Notes under the pieces: model-generated
Database searches by the model: none
The model's input: the letters and a program-made list of their open reading frames with translations, nothing else
Told to the model about the DNA's origin: nothing
Shown: piece after piece, positions 44,100 to 53,544 of the stretch
How positions within the stretch are numbered: position 1 is the stretch's first letter
Layout of the letters: every line of letters begins with the position of its first letter
Assembly: GCA_001600695.1 (NCBI GenBank)
Contig: BCKQ01000001.1
Location: forward strand, 1,168,432 to 1,232,431
Direction of reading: 5' to 3'
DNA length: 64,000 nucleotides
DNA from: Ascoidea asiatica
Taxonomy: Eukaryota; Ascomycota; Saccharomycetes; Ascoideales; Ascoideaceae
Position numbers and translations under genes: made by a program

Positions 44100-46370
44100 T
44101 TATAATTTTGATTTTGAAATTAATTCACCTTCCATATATTTTTTATTGATTTCATCTTTAAAAGTATCAATTACTTTATTTCTAACAATTTTCAAAGTAG
44201 CTGTTAAACATCTATTTTCCACTGTGAATGGTTCAATATCAATAATTATATTTTTAATTTTTTCAAAACCTTTTAATAAATTAGTTTTTTCAACATTATA
44301 ATTCAAATTTTTCAAAATTTCAATTTTCATATAATTATTATTTGAAATTTCTTTAATAATTTCTTCTTCAGTTTTATTTTTAAAATTATTTAAATTGATT
44401 TTTTCATTATTTAAAAAAATTTTATTTAAATAATTTTTTAAATTTTCTTTTTCAAAACCAATTATACCAATTAAAAAATTTTCATTTGAATTACCATAAA
44501 TACAAATTTGATTTATAATTGAATTATTACTTGAATAAATATTTTCAATTTTTTCACTTGAAATATATTCACCTTGACTTAATTTAAATATACTTTTAAC
44601 TCTATCAATAATTAATAAATTATTTGTATTTTCTTCAAATTTTCCAACATCACCAGTTTTAAACCAAAATAATTCTTTATCATCAAAAGAATTTTGAGTA
44701 ATAATTAAATCTTTATAATATTTTTTAAAAAGCATTGGACCTTTTAATAAAATTTCTCCAGATCTATTTTTATTCCATTTATAACCCATATTTGGTATAT
44801 CTTTTAATTTAATTTCAATACTTGAACCAACAATACCATTTGTACCAAAAGTTTTTGCATCATTTATAAAACCAGATGTACAACCAGAATGAGATTCAGT
44901 TAAACCATAACCTTGTAAAATACCAATATTAAATAAACCTGAAAAAAATTCTAAAGTTTGTTTATTAATTGGAGCACCACCACAAACAATAATTTTTAAA
45001 TTTTTAAAACCAAGTTTATTTTTAATTTTATTAAAAAAAATTAAATCATATTTTAAACTACCATTATTCCAAGCATTATAATTATTTTTTTTTGGATTTT
45101 TTAAATTTTCAATTTTATAATCAATTGAATTTTTAATTAATTTTATACAATTATTTGGATAACCAATTTTAATTTTTAAAGAATTTTCAATTTTTGTTAA
45201 TAATCTTGGTACACAAAGTAATAAATTTGGTTGAATATTTTGTAAATCATTAAAAAATTTATTTACATTACCAGGTTCAGTTGGAAAATGAACAATTGAT
45301 TCTAATATTAATTCCATACTAAACATATTTCTTGTTAAAATATGTGGTAAAGGTAAGAAACATAAAGTTTTAAATTGAGTATTTAAAGAATTTAAATTAT
45401 CTTTTCTTTGAATTGTTGATAAATTTGAAGTTAAAGCAGAAATTGCATTAAAATGAGATAATTCAACACCTTTTGGATTTGAAGTTGTACCAGAAGTAAA
45501 AGAAATTGTATAAATATCATTTCTTTTTGGAGGTTTAAATTTAAATTTAGATTTATTTTCATTACCAATTTTTAATAAAGTTTTAAAATCAATTAAATAA
45601 ATATTTAAATTTAAAGAAATTTTAAATAAATTATAATCATTTTGAATATTTAAATCTTCAATTGAAATAAAAATTTTAAGATTATTTAAATTATATTTTT
45701 TTTTAATATTTAAAAAATTTAAAATATTTTTTTTATTTAAGAAAATTATTGAAGAATTTGTTTTTTGTAAAATAAAAGAAGATTGATCATTATTTAAAGT
45801 TGAATATAAAGAAGTTGAGATTAAAGAATATGCTTGACAAGATAAATCAATTAATAACCATTCTTTACAATTTGGTAAATTAATTGTTATAATATTAGAG
45901 GAAGTATTTTGATTTTGATTTTGATTTTTTAATAAATAAGATAAACCAGAACCAATTAATTTTCTTAAATTATCAACTTGTTCATAAGATAAATAAGTAT
46001 AAAAATTATCAAAATTATTTAAAATTTTATTATTAAATTTTTTAAAAGCAAATAATTTTTTATTTTTACCAAAATTTTTATTTAAATTAAAATTAAAAAG
46101 ATCAAATAAAGTTTGAATATTTGGATGAAAATTAGTACATAATTGATTATTTTTAGTAAAATCAGTTAATTTATTTTTAAAAATTGGAGAATAGTTATCA
46201 TTATTATCATTATTATCATTATTATATTGAGTTAATTCAGATATAAAAGATTGATGTTTAATAGTTGGTAAATAAGGCATTTTATCTATGACATCTTGAA
46301 CAGACATACCATCTTTATAAATTGGTAAATATACAGTTGGAAAATGATTTAAATTTGAATCTTCAGACAT
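44100..46370 (-). CDS. FAA2: Peroxisomal long-chain acyl-CoA synthetase
   Basis: A 756-residue AMP-forming fatty acyl-CoA ligase that activates fatty acids for beta-oxidation. The AMP-binding motif TSGTTSNPKG is at 292-301 (Lys300). Further marks are GGAPINKQTLEFF, the substrate motif ILQGYGLTESHSG, WFKTGDVGKF and the hinge IIDRVKSIFKLSQGEYIS. The last three residues are SKL, a perfect PTS1 peroxisomal signal, which together with length (744 in S. cerevisiae Faa2) supports Faa2 rather than Faa1/Faa4. The N-terminal 100 residues are family-typical and then Asn/Leu-rich. Base composition is extremely AT-rich compared with FUN12. Upstream is an 11-bp tandem repeat and a long GAA tract. Confidence 0.88.
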   Translation of the reverse strand: MSEDSNLNHFPTVYLPIYKDGMSVQDVIDKMPYLPTIKHQSFISELTQYNNDNNDNNDNYSPIFKNKLTDFTKNNQLCTNFHPNIQTLFDLFNFNLNKNFGKNKKLFAFKKFNNKILNNFDNFYTYLSYEQVDNLRKLIGSGLSYLLKNQNQNQNTSSNIITINLPNCKEWLLIDLSCQAYSLISTSLYSTLNNDQSSFILQKTNSSIIFLNKKNILNFLNIKKKYNLNNLKIFISIEDLNIQNDYNLFKISLNLNIYLIDFKTLLKIGNENKSKFKFKPPKRNDIYTISFTSGTTSNPKGVELSHFNAISALTSNLSTIQRKDNLNSLNTQFKTLCFLPLPHILTRNMFSMELILESIVHFPTEPGNVNKFFNDLQNIQPNLLLCVPRLLTKIENSLKIKIGYPNNCIKLIKNSIDYKIENLKNPKKNNYNAWNNGSLKYDLIFFNKIKNKLGFKNLKIIVCGGAPINKQTLEFFSGLFNIGILQGYGLTESHSGCTSGFINDAKTFGTNGIVGSSIEIKLKDIPNMGYKWNKNRSGEILLKGPMLFKKYYKDLIITQNSFDDKELFWFKTGDVGKFEENTNNLLIIDRVKSIFKLSQGEYISSEKIENIYSSNNSIINQICIYGNSNENFLIGIIGFEKENLKNYLNKIFLNNEKINLNNFKNKTEEEIIKEISNNNYMKIEILKNLNYNVEKTNLLKGFEKIKNIIIDIEPFTVENRCLTATLKIVRNKVIDTFKDEINKKYMEGELISKSKL

Positions 46371-47004
46371 TTTATTATAATTGAGAATATGAATTGAATA
46401 TGAATTGAATATGAATTGAATATGAATATGAATAAGATTTAGATTGTAGAGTTATTTGTATAGTTTTTCCATTTAGAAAAAAAAAAAGTGGTAATTTGTG
46501 TAGTATTTATAATATTTATAATATTTATAATATTTATAGGAATGGAATGTAATCAATTAATTGACTAAGACAAATATTTTTTCACAAAATTTAGTTGGCG
46601 CTAAAGCTTTATTAGTAAAATATTACTGAAATTGTATGAGATAAGAGATTTTAATAATGTTAAAAAGCAGTTAAAGGTCCTAAAACTTGGAAATGTGAGC
46701 TAAGAGTGAAACTGGAATGAATTTAAGGCTGGATCTAGTTGGCCAATGGAAACCAAACCAAAACAGGAATAAAAGAATGTTTCTAGTCAAAAGGGGTTTC
46801 TTTCGAGGCATGAATTGAATTGAAGAAGAAGAAGAAGAAGAAGAAGAAGAAGAAGAAGAAGAAGAAGAAGAAGAAGAAAAAACAACAAAAACAACAAAAA
46901 CTCGAACAAAAACAAGAAAGACCCACGGAAACTATAGCCGTGCCACGGATGAGGCATTGATCCGGTTTATTAGCATTGGTTTATAGAAAATATAAAAAAA
47001 AGAA
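46371..47004. promoter_or_regulatory. FAA2 upstream region
   Basis: Contains an 11-bp ATATGAATTGA tandem repeat (46387-46430), a TTATAATATT repeat (46505-46540), the word TTGGCGCTAAAG (46592-46603), a GC-richer patch (46710-46960) and a GAA microsatellite. No oleate response element (CGGN3TNAN9-12CCG) is obvious to me. No gene besides the tRNA that follows. Confidence 0.5.
46822..46878. repeat. GAA trinucleotide repeat
   Basis: About 18 uninterrupted GAA units on the plus strand, followed by AAACAACAAAAACAACAAAAA. It lies about 450 bases upstream of FAA2 and 125 bases beyond the tRNA-Asp terminator. GAA/TTC tracts of this length can form triplex DNA. Confidence 0.9.
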
Positions 47005-47076
47005 CTCCGCGACGGGGAATTGAACCCCGGTCTGCCACGCGACAAGCGGCAATTCTAGCCACTAAACTATCACGGA
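47005..47076 (-). tRNA. tRNA-Asp(GUC): tRNA-Asp (anticodon GTC)
   Basis: A full cloverleaf on the minus strand: acceptor TCCGTGA/TCGCGGA with G discriminator, D arm GTTTAGTGGCTAGAAT, anticodon arm GCCGC-TTGTCGC-GTGGC with anticodon GTC reading GAC/GAT, and T arm CCGGG-GTTCAAT-TCCCCG-type. It is nearly identical to S. cerevisiae tRNA-Asp. No intron. A run of eight T follows as Pol III terminator. Confidence 0.97.
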
Positions 47077-47367
47077 TTTTTCCTTGTCAAAAAATATAAA
47101 AAACTTTTCTTCAATGCTATAAGGTCTATTGAAACTTGAAAAAATTGATAATTCATTACTGCTAATTCAATTCCACTACAATTCGTAAATGTTATACTGT
47201 ATAATGTTATATATAATAAGAACTCAATGATTGAAAATTTGAATTAATCAAGAATATTATTAATTTAATTTAACTTTACTATATATTATATATAAAATAA
47301 TATAAAATTAGATAATTTGATAATTTGATAATTTGATAATTTGATTATTATAAGTAATTAATTTTAT
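47077..47367. other. Gap between tRNA-Asp and small GPI gene
   Basis: AT-rich sequence with a TTTGATAATTTGATAA repeat (47308-47345). It is upstream of the tRNA and downstream of the next gene's stop codon. Nothing else is visible. Confidence 0.4.
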
Positions 47368-47976
47368 TTAAAGAAGTAAATAAGAAAATAAAGTGAAAAG
47401 AGAAATAGATAAACCAGAAGTTTTATAATTTAATATACCATCATAATTTGAATTAGCTCCATTAGTTGTAGTAATTGTATGAACTTTTGATTTTGTTGAA
47501 GTTTTTGTTGATGTTGAAGTTTTTGTTTTTGATTTAGTTTTAGTTTTAGTTTTAGTTTTAATTGATGTAGTTTTTTCAGTACTTGTACTTGTAGATTTTT
47601 TATTTAAATTAACATCTTCATTATTATCATCATATTCATTATCATTATCATATACATTATGATGATGATCATCATAATCATTTGAACCCCAATTATTTAA
47701 AAAATCAAAATGTTCTGAAAATGTTGGAATATTTCCCCATCCTAAATAATCTAACATTGAAGTAAATTTATTATATTGATCACGATTTGAAACTTCATTT
47801 GTTTCATCAAAATTTGAATTATAATCTCCATCATCATCATCATGAATATATTCTCCATTTAAAATTTCATCAAGAATTTCATTTTTTTTATTTCTCATTT
47901 CCATAAATGGTGAAAAACTTTCTATAGTTATTAAAAAACTAAAAAAAATAATAAATAAAATATTTCTTAATCTCAT
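47368..47976 (-). CDS. Small secreted, probably GPI-anchored protein
   Basis: A 202-residue protein I cannot assign to a family. Residues 1-20 (MRLRNILFIIFFSFLITIES) form a signal peptide and the C terminus (about 183-202, SGLSISLFTLFSYLLL) is hydrophobic like a GPI-attachment signal. The middle is Asp/Asn/His-rich (DDDDGDYN, YDDHHHNVYDNDNEYDD), which could bind metal ions. It is followed by a Lys/Ser/Thr stalk of KTKTKTK and TSTKTSTKS repeats. The Lys-rich stalk is unusual for yeast wall proteins, which normally have Ser/Thr/Pro stalks. No dibasic repeat pattern of an alpha-factor-like precursor is visible. The gene is divergent from the IFRD-like gene. Confidence 0.7.
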   Translation of the reverse strand: MRLRNILFIIFFSFLITIESFSPFMEMRNKKNEILDEILNGEYIHDDDDGDYNSNFDETNEVSNRDQYNKFTSMLDYLGWGNIPTFSEHFDFLNNWGSNDYDDHHHNVYDNDNEYDDNNEDVNLNKKSTSTSTEKTTSIKTKTKTKTKSKTKTSTSTKTSTKSKVHTITTTNGANSNYDGILNYKTSGLSISLFTLFSYLLL

Positions 47977-49267
47977 TTTTAATTCACAATTTTCTTTTCT
48001 TCCTATACTTCCTACAACTAAATTTAATAAATTACTTTAATTTAACTAGTATTCTTCAATTAATATAAGAAATAAAATAAATAAGATAAATAAATAAAAT
48101 AATAATAGAAAAGAAATTGAAATATATCTCATTATATACGTTTTTTTTTTTTCATTTAAAAAACTAATCAAAGCAATGAAGAAATTTTAATTGATTGGTA
48201 ACTTTAACTACAATAATCTCTTTAATTTACTAAATTTCAATAAAAATGAAATTAGCAATAGAAAAAATAATTAAATTTCATCATAATCAAATCTTTCTTG
48301 CTGTGGAGTCATTTTAATAAAGTATATAAACAAATAATAAGTTGCTACTTTTATAATCCTCTTCTGTCCCAAAGGTCTGTCCTATATACTTCTTCAACAA
48401 GCCCATGCCTATTGCGGTAACTAAAACCCTCGAAACAGACTCTCAAACAACATGCAAGTAAACGCGTAATTTGGTAATCCTGCCGAATCTCTGCGCTTTA
48501 GAAATTGCGCTAGTGTCGCGCTAGTTTTGCGCTGTTCCCGATGTTGCGTCACTCAGACCCCTTTTTTCACCGTCCTCGCCACAGCTACTGCCATAATTAG
48601 CCACCATTAGCCCCAATTGAAGAGAGCAATTGCAATTAGCCACTGCTCCCTGCGAGACCACTTCTGCGGGTTCTCTTGATTACACATCAATCCGTCAAAG
48701 CTCGTTTCTGCTGCTGGTGATGAAATCTCCAAATTCGGTTCCAAACTCACCTTTTAATATAATAAATCTCTAATGAATATGATAATGATTTGAATATCAA
48801 AATATCGATTAGAATATATGAAAATAATATTCTTAATCAAAAATATCTTTAATACAACTTCAACTTCTTATTTTCTTTTAATCTTCTATCATAATATCTT
48901 TCATCAAATATCATTTATCAAATATCAAATATCATTTATCAAATATCATTTATCATATATCGCTAATCAAATACTATTAAATACTATTAAATACTATTAT
49001 ACTAATAAATACTATTAAATATTACTCCTTAACTTTTATCCAAATAATCAAATAATTTTAAATCGTAAAATTTATTTAATATCAAATTTAATTTCCAATT
49101 TATAAATTTTTTGATCTTTACTTAAAGATCATTATTAAACCTTCCAAATTTTAAATTAAAATTTATTCTATATGTGCACTGCTAAAATTTATTAATTGTC
49201 AAAAGACATAACTTAAATTTTTTTAAAAAAAAAAAAAATTCAAATTTTAATCATATTTTTTTAAGAA
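47977..49267. promoter_or_regulatory. Divergent GPI-protein/IFRD-like promoter
   Basis: 1.3 kb between divergent genes. A GC-richer island at about 48360-48740 carries an MCB-type ACGCGT (48462-48467), TTTTTCACCGTCCTC (48563-48577, also found upstream of TF2), TAGCCACCATTAGCCCC and an imperfect AGACC-N9-GGTTCT dyad (48655-48674). The 3' half is AT-rich with a tandem repeat. No gene is supported. Confidence 0.5.
48897..48962. repeat. TATCAAATATCATT tandem repeat
   Basis: Four to five imperfect direct copies of TATCAAATATCATT and shortened variants upstream of the IFRD-like gene. Confidence 0.75.
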
Positions 49268-51085
49268 ATGGTAAAAAATCTCTTACAATATGATTCAAAT
49301 TTTTCTAATCCCTCCTGTATCTTTTTAGATATCAGTGATGGGATCAATAATAATAATAATAATAATAATAATAATTATTCAAATAAAAATTTAAATATAT
49401 TAAAAAAAAATTTAAAAACAAATAAAATTTCAAAAAAAATTTCAAAAAAAATTTCAAATTTACAAAAAAATAATTTAAAAATCTCAAAAATTTATAAAAA
49501 TTCAAAAAAAATTAATAAAAATATTAATATTAATATTAATAATAATAATAATAATATTAAAAAAAATTTACAAAAAAATTCATATAATCAAATTGATCAA
49601 TTTAATCAATCAAAAAATCAAATTCAAATTCAAATTCAAACTGAAGTTCAAAATCAAATTCAATCTTTAAATCCAATTGTAAACAAAGTATTTAACTCAA
49701 ATTATCAAGATTCTTTAACTTATATTATTCAAAATTTATCAAAAGATTCTTTAAATTCAAATCAAAAATTTACTTTACTTTCTTTATTATATAATAAACT
49801 TATTAATAATTCAAATTCAAATATTGATAATAATATTAATGATAAATTAATTCATTTATTATTTAATTTATCAAAAGATTCTCATAATCAAAATTTTATT
49901 TTATCTTTATTATCTTTTAAATCTTTATTTTTATTATTTTCTTTAAATTTTGATAATTATTCAAATTTAATAATTGATAGATTTTTACCAGCTTTAAAAA
50001 ATTTAATTTTTAAATCAAATAATGAAAATATTAAAAAAATTGATCCAATTTTTTATTCATTTTTAATTAAAGGTTATACAACTTTATTAATTAATTTTTA
50101 TTCAAATAATGATGATGAAGATTTTGAAGATTTTGAAGATTTTGAAGATATTGAAAATATTATATATTTATTTTTACAAAATTTTGAAAATAATGAAATT
50201 TTTTTTTTAAATAATGATAAAATTCTTTTAACTTTTTTAGAATCTTTAGGTGGATTATTATCATTAATTAATTCAAAATTAAATGAAGAAATTGAAGAAA
50301 TTGAAGAAATTTATGAAATTTATGAAAAATATAATAATTTAATTTTATTAATATTTAATTTAATAATTAAAAAAAATTTATTAAAAAAAAATTATGAAAA
50401 TAAATTAATTTTTAAATCAATTTTAAATTTAATTAATTTATTTTTTGAAAATTTTAAATATTCTATTAAAAAAGATTCAAATTTAATTAAAAATTATTAT
50501 TCAAATTATATTTTAAAGTTTTTTTGTAATAATAATGATAATAATAATGATAATAATAAAGAAATTAAAAAAGAAATTGAAAAATGTTTAAATTTAATTA
50601 ATTATTATATTAATAAAAGTGAATTAAAAATTTTTGAAAATAATTTAGGAAATTTAAAATTAAATTTTAAGATTATTAAATTAAATTCATATTCAAAATT
50701 TTATATTTTTAATCATTTAAAATGGTTATTTGGTAAATCAATTAATTTTCATTTATTTAATAATAATAATAATAATATTTTAAGAATTTTAAATAATTTT
50801 AAATTTATTAATGAAGAAAAAGAAGATATTAATAATAAGAAATGTTATAAGAAATGTGATAAGAAATGTGATAAATTGAAATTGAATTTAAATTCAGATT
50901 TTTTTATAAAATTTCCTTTATCTCCGGTTAGTAATGAAGAAGATAATGAAGAAGAAGATGAAGAAGAAGAAGAAGAGAAAGGTAAATTTATTAATTTAAA
51001 ATCAGATTATAATGAAAATGTTTTTAAAAGTATTGAAATTTTTTCAAATAATAATTCATTAAATTCACATTCAATTATGATTTAA
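49268..51085 (+). CDS. IFRD-like armadillo-type protein
   Basis: A 605-residue helical protein. After a Lys/Asn/Ile-rich N-terminal 120 residues, the region at about 135-440 looks like an ARM-type repeat fold (TFLESLGGLLSL, ILNLINLFFENFKY). Near 475-520 there is SYSKFYIFNHLKWLFG followed by SINFHLFNN and ILRILNNFKF. This resembles the conserved C-terminal box of interferon-related developmental regulators (WxxxxxYxxxxxxLGxGxxxHLxxN-xxxxxF). IFRD-type proteins bind translating or hibernating ribosomes in animals; a yeast role would be inference. The tail is strongly acidic (EEDNEEEDEEEEEE). S. cerevisiae has no clear member that I know. Coding sequence is extremely AT-rich with long Asn runs, so the alignment is weak. 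Confidence 0.55.
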   Translation: MVKNLLQYDSNFSNPSCIFLDISDGINNNNNNNNNNYSNKNLNILKKNLKTNKISKKISKKISNLQKNNLKISKIYKNSKKINKNINININNNNNNIKKNLQKNSYNQIDQFNQSKNQIQIQIQTEVQNQIQSLNPIVNKVFNSNYQDSLTYIIQNLSKDSLNSNQKFTLLSLLYNKLINNSNSNIDNNINDKLIHLLFNLSKDSHNQNFILSLLSFKSLFLLFSLNFDNYSNLIIDRFLPALKNLIFKSNNENIKKIDPIFYSFLIKGYTTLLINFYSNNDDEDFEDFEDFEDIENIIYLFLQNFENNEIFFLNNDKILLTFLESLGGLLSLINSKLNEEIEEIEEIYEIYEKYNNLILLIFNLIIKKNLLKKNYENKLIFKSILNLINLFFENFKYSIKKDSNLIKNYYSNYILKFFCNNNDNNNDNNKEIKKEIEKCLNLINYYINKSELKIFENNLGNLKLNFKIIKLNSYSKFYIFNHLKWLFGKSINFHLFNNNNNNILRILNNFKFINEEKEDINNKKCYKKCDKKCDKLKLNLNSDFFIKFPLSPVSNEEDNEEEDEEEEEEKGKFINLKSDYNENVFKSIEIFSNNNSLNSHSIMI

Positions 51086-51149
51086 AATACAATATAATAT
51101 AATATATGATATTGACTTCGATAAAGATATTGTAAAATATTGTAAGATA

Positions 51150-52013
51150 TTAAGTTATATTTTTTTTAATATTATTCCAAAATATATTTCTTTGATTAAT
51201 TAAAGCTAAAGCTAAATTTTTAATTTGAATAATATTAATTTGATTAATTGAATTAAAAAATTGTTGTAAATTTAAATTACCATTAAATTTTTTTTCATAT
51301 TCAAAAGCTTGAATTAACATTTCAAATTTATCAATAGATTTAACAATTTTACCTTCAATTGATAATTGATTTTCATAATTTAACCATAAATTTAAAATTT
51401 TAAAAGAAATTAAAGAATTATATGGTTTTATTAAATTTTCACAAATATATAAAATTGTTTTTAATTCTCTATAATGTTTTTCAAATTTTGAAATTTTATC
51501 AATTGGAGTTATATCACCAACTAAACATTCAGATAAATCATGAATTAAAGAAATTTCAATACATTTTGAAGTATTAAAAGATAAATTATCATCATTATTA
51601 TTATTATTATTAATTAATAATTTTGAAATTATTGCCATTCTATACATATGATCACTAATTGATTCAGCATCTTTTATACCAAAATTTAACCATCCAGTTC
51701 TTTTTTGAGTTTTTAATAAACTTATAATATTTAAAAAAGCAAGAATTAAATTTAAATTTTTTTCATTATCATTATCATTATCATTATCTGAAGTTGTTGT
51801 TGTTGTTGTATTAAAGTTATCATTAATTATAATTTTAATATCATTTGGAATTTGATCTTCTGGTTTCCAATGAGAAAATTTTTCAATATCTTCATTTGTA
51901 AATTCAGAAAGTAAACTTGAATAATCAAAATTAGCATGAGTGATAACTGGAGTATCATTACTATCATTACTATCATTACTATCACTAGTAGAATTTGATA
52001 AAGAGCGAGTCAT
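51150..52013 (-). CDS. YGK1: HD-domain 5'-nucleotidase, YGK1/HDDC2-like
   Basis: A 287-residue HD-superfamily phosphohydrolase like S. cerevisiae YBR242W/YGL101W and human HDDC2, which dephosphorylate deoxynucleoside monophosphates. Family motifs are RTGWLNFGIKDAESISDHMYRM, where the His is a metal ligand, and SLIHDLSECLVGDITP with the HD pair. VKSIDKFEMLIQAFEYE supplies the distal Asp. The core begins after a Ser/Asn/Asp-rich N terminus of about 60 residues and contains a Thr/Asp/Asn insert. I start at the ATG complement 52011-52013 (MTRSLSNS). The frame is open for another 80 codons upstream, but those codons lie in simple CT and TAG repeats and begin with GTG. It is divergent from DPH3. 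Confidence 0.88.
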   Translation of the reverse strand: MTRSLSNSTSDSNDSNDSNDTPVITHANFDYSSLLSEFTNEDIEKFSHWKPEDQIPNDIKIIINDNFNTTTTTTSDNDNDNDNEKNLNLILAFLNIISLLKTQKRTGWLNFGIKDAESISDHMYRMAIISKLLINNNNNNDDNLSFNTSKCIEISLIHDLSECLVGDITPIDKISKFEKHYRELKTILYICENLIKPYNSLISFKILNLWLNYENQLSIEGKIVKSIDKFEMLIQAFEYEKKFNGNLNLQQFFNSINQINIIQIKNLALALINQRNIFWNNIKKNIT

Positions 52014-52691
52014 TTTATTAAGGGAATAATGATAAATGTAATGATAAAGACAATAAAGACAATAAAGACAATATGAATTTAAATAAACGTATAAATTAGA
52101 AGTACATTGGTAATAGTAATATAATAGTAATAGTAATAGTAATAGTAATACTGTAACTGCACACCAGCCACACCGCCTCCCGCTGCGGCTCGTACAACAA
52201 CTACTTCTCTTCTCTTCTCTTCTCTTCTCTTCTCTCTCCTCTCCATCACCGTCCACCGTGTACTCTACCGTCTACCTACCGTCTACTCCTCTCTCTCTCT
52301 CTCCATTTATTCTCTCTCCATTTATTCTCTCTTCTTCATCTACCGTCAACCACTTCTCTTCTTCTTCATTCTCTTCTTCTTCATTCTCGTTGCCGTGATC
52401 GTCTTCTACCACTCTCCCACGTGACAGCATAAGATACTCTCCCACGTGACAACAAGGGCATAAAGTTATTTATTGCAACCAGTTCTGGTTCAAGAAAATA
52501 TTCTCTTAAACTTCACCGTTAACTTCATTTTATTCATTTTATTCATTTAAAAGAATCATTTTGTTCATTTACAACTGTTTTCCTCTTCTATCAATAAGAA
52601 TATATCAAACCTCTATCTAAATACAAACACTAATACAATATATTTAATATTCTTATATTTAATATTCTTATATTCTTCTTATTCTTCTTAA
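52014..52691. promoter_or_regulatory. Divergent YGK1/DPH3 promoter
   Basis: Bidirectional region with a GC-richer, CT-rich island (52150-52455). It has a TCTCT tract (52204-52240), repeated CTCTCTCCATTTATT (about 52290-52325) and CTTCTTCATTCTC units, and a 25-bp direct repeat with two CACGTG E-boxes. No gene. Confidence 0.55.
52411..52451. promoter_or_regulatory. Duplicated CCCACGTGAC E-box element
   Basis: ACTCTCCCACGTGACA occurs at 52411-52426 and again at 52436-52451, an exact 16-base repeat with 25-base period. CACGTGAC suits Cbf1, and CCCACGTG also suits Pho4. It is about 250-280 bases upstream of DPH3 and 400 bases upstream of YGK1. Confidence 0.65.
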
Positions 52692-53000
52692 ATGGGATTT
52701 AACTCAATTTTTGGTAAATTAACAATGTCTTCATTAATAGATTCAATTTATGATCAAATTGAAATTGATGATTTTTCATTTGATTCAATAACTCAATTAT
52801 TTTCATTTCCATGTCCATGTGGTGATAAATTTCAAATATCTTTAGATGATTTAAAAAATGGTGAAGAAATTGCAATTTGTCCTTCATGTTCTTTAATGAT
52901 TCAAATTATTTATGAATTTAATGATTTAAATCAATATATTAAAGAAATTAATAATCAAAATTCAATATCAAATTCTAATCAAAATCCAATATTTGCTTAA
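52692..53000 (+). CDS. DPH3: Diphthamide biosynthesis protein 3 (Kti11)
   Basis: A small CSL zinc-finger protein of 102 residues from the first ATG. It works as an electron carrier for Dph1-Dph2 in diphthamide formation on eEF2 and for Elongator in tRNA wobble-uridine modification. The CSL motif is PCPCGDKF (Cys41, Cys43) and CPSCSLMI (Cys63, Cys66), which bind Zn or Fe. The block [13 protein letters not shown] matches the family's YDEIEIEDM start, so the second ATG at 52725 (91 residues) is an equally good start. It lies just upstream of AST1 on the same strand; DPH3 and AST1 are also near neighbours on S. cerevisiae chromosome II. The C-terminal Asn/Gln tail is species-specific. Confidence 0.94.
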   Translation: MGFNSIFGKLTMSSLIDSIYDQIEIDDFSFDSITQLFSFPCPCGDKFQISLDDLKNGEEIAICPSCSLMIQIIYEFNDLNQYIKEINNQNSISNSNQNPIFA

Positions 53001-53544
53001 TACTCTCTCCTTCTCCTTCTCTTCTCCTTCTTTGTATATTATATTTCATTCATTCATTCATTCATTCATTCATTCATTCATTCATTCATTCATTTCTTTA
53101 TATATATAAAATTGTTTTATTTTGGTCTCTCTATTATCTTTAGTTATTATATACTTTATATACTTTATATACTTTTTATATACTTTTTATATACTTTTTA
53201 TTCAATAAAATCATTTACTTCTTACTTACTTACCTCTTTGTAGTTTGTCTCCTATAAATATTCAATTAAACGCCGAAACTATTAAAATCCGACATTCACT
53301 TCCATACATTACATACATTACATATATTATATATTACATATATTACATACATTACATACATTATATTATATATGAGGTATTTAAAATAAATAAAGCTTTA
53401 AATTATCTTACTTCTCTTACTTCTCTTATTTATCTTATTTATTATTAGTTTGTTAAAAAGTAAATTAACCGCTGATACAATTATTTTATATTTCTATATA
53501 TTATATCACATATATACATATATACATACATACATACATACATA
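53001..53544. promoter_or_regulatory. DPH3-AST1 intergenic region
   Basis: Contains an ATTC microsatellite, TATACTTTATA repeats (53150-53200), CATACATTACATA-type repeats (53295-53365) and a CATA run directly before the AST1 ATG. A mild GC-richer patch (53230-53300) includes AAACGCCGAAAC. No gene. Confidence 0.5.
53046..53094. repeat. ATTC tetranucleotide repeat
   Basis: About twelve perfect ATTC units directly after the DPH3 stop codon, likely in its 3' UTR. Confidence 0.9.

Noticed and set aside
52014-52256. N-terminal extension of the HD-domain protein by 81 codons
   Set aside because: It starts with GTG and encodes runs produced by CT and TAG repeats; the ATG at 52013 precedes a normal family N terminus.
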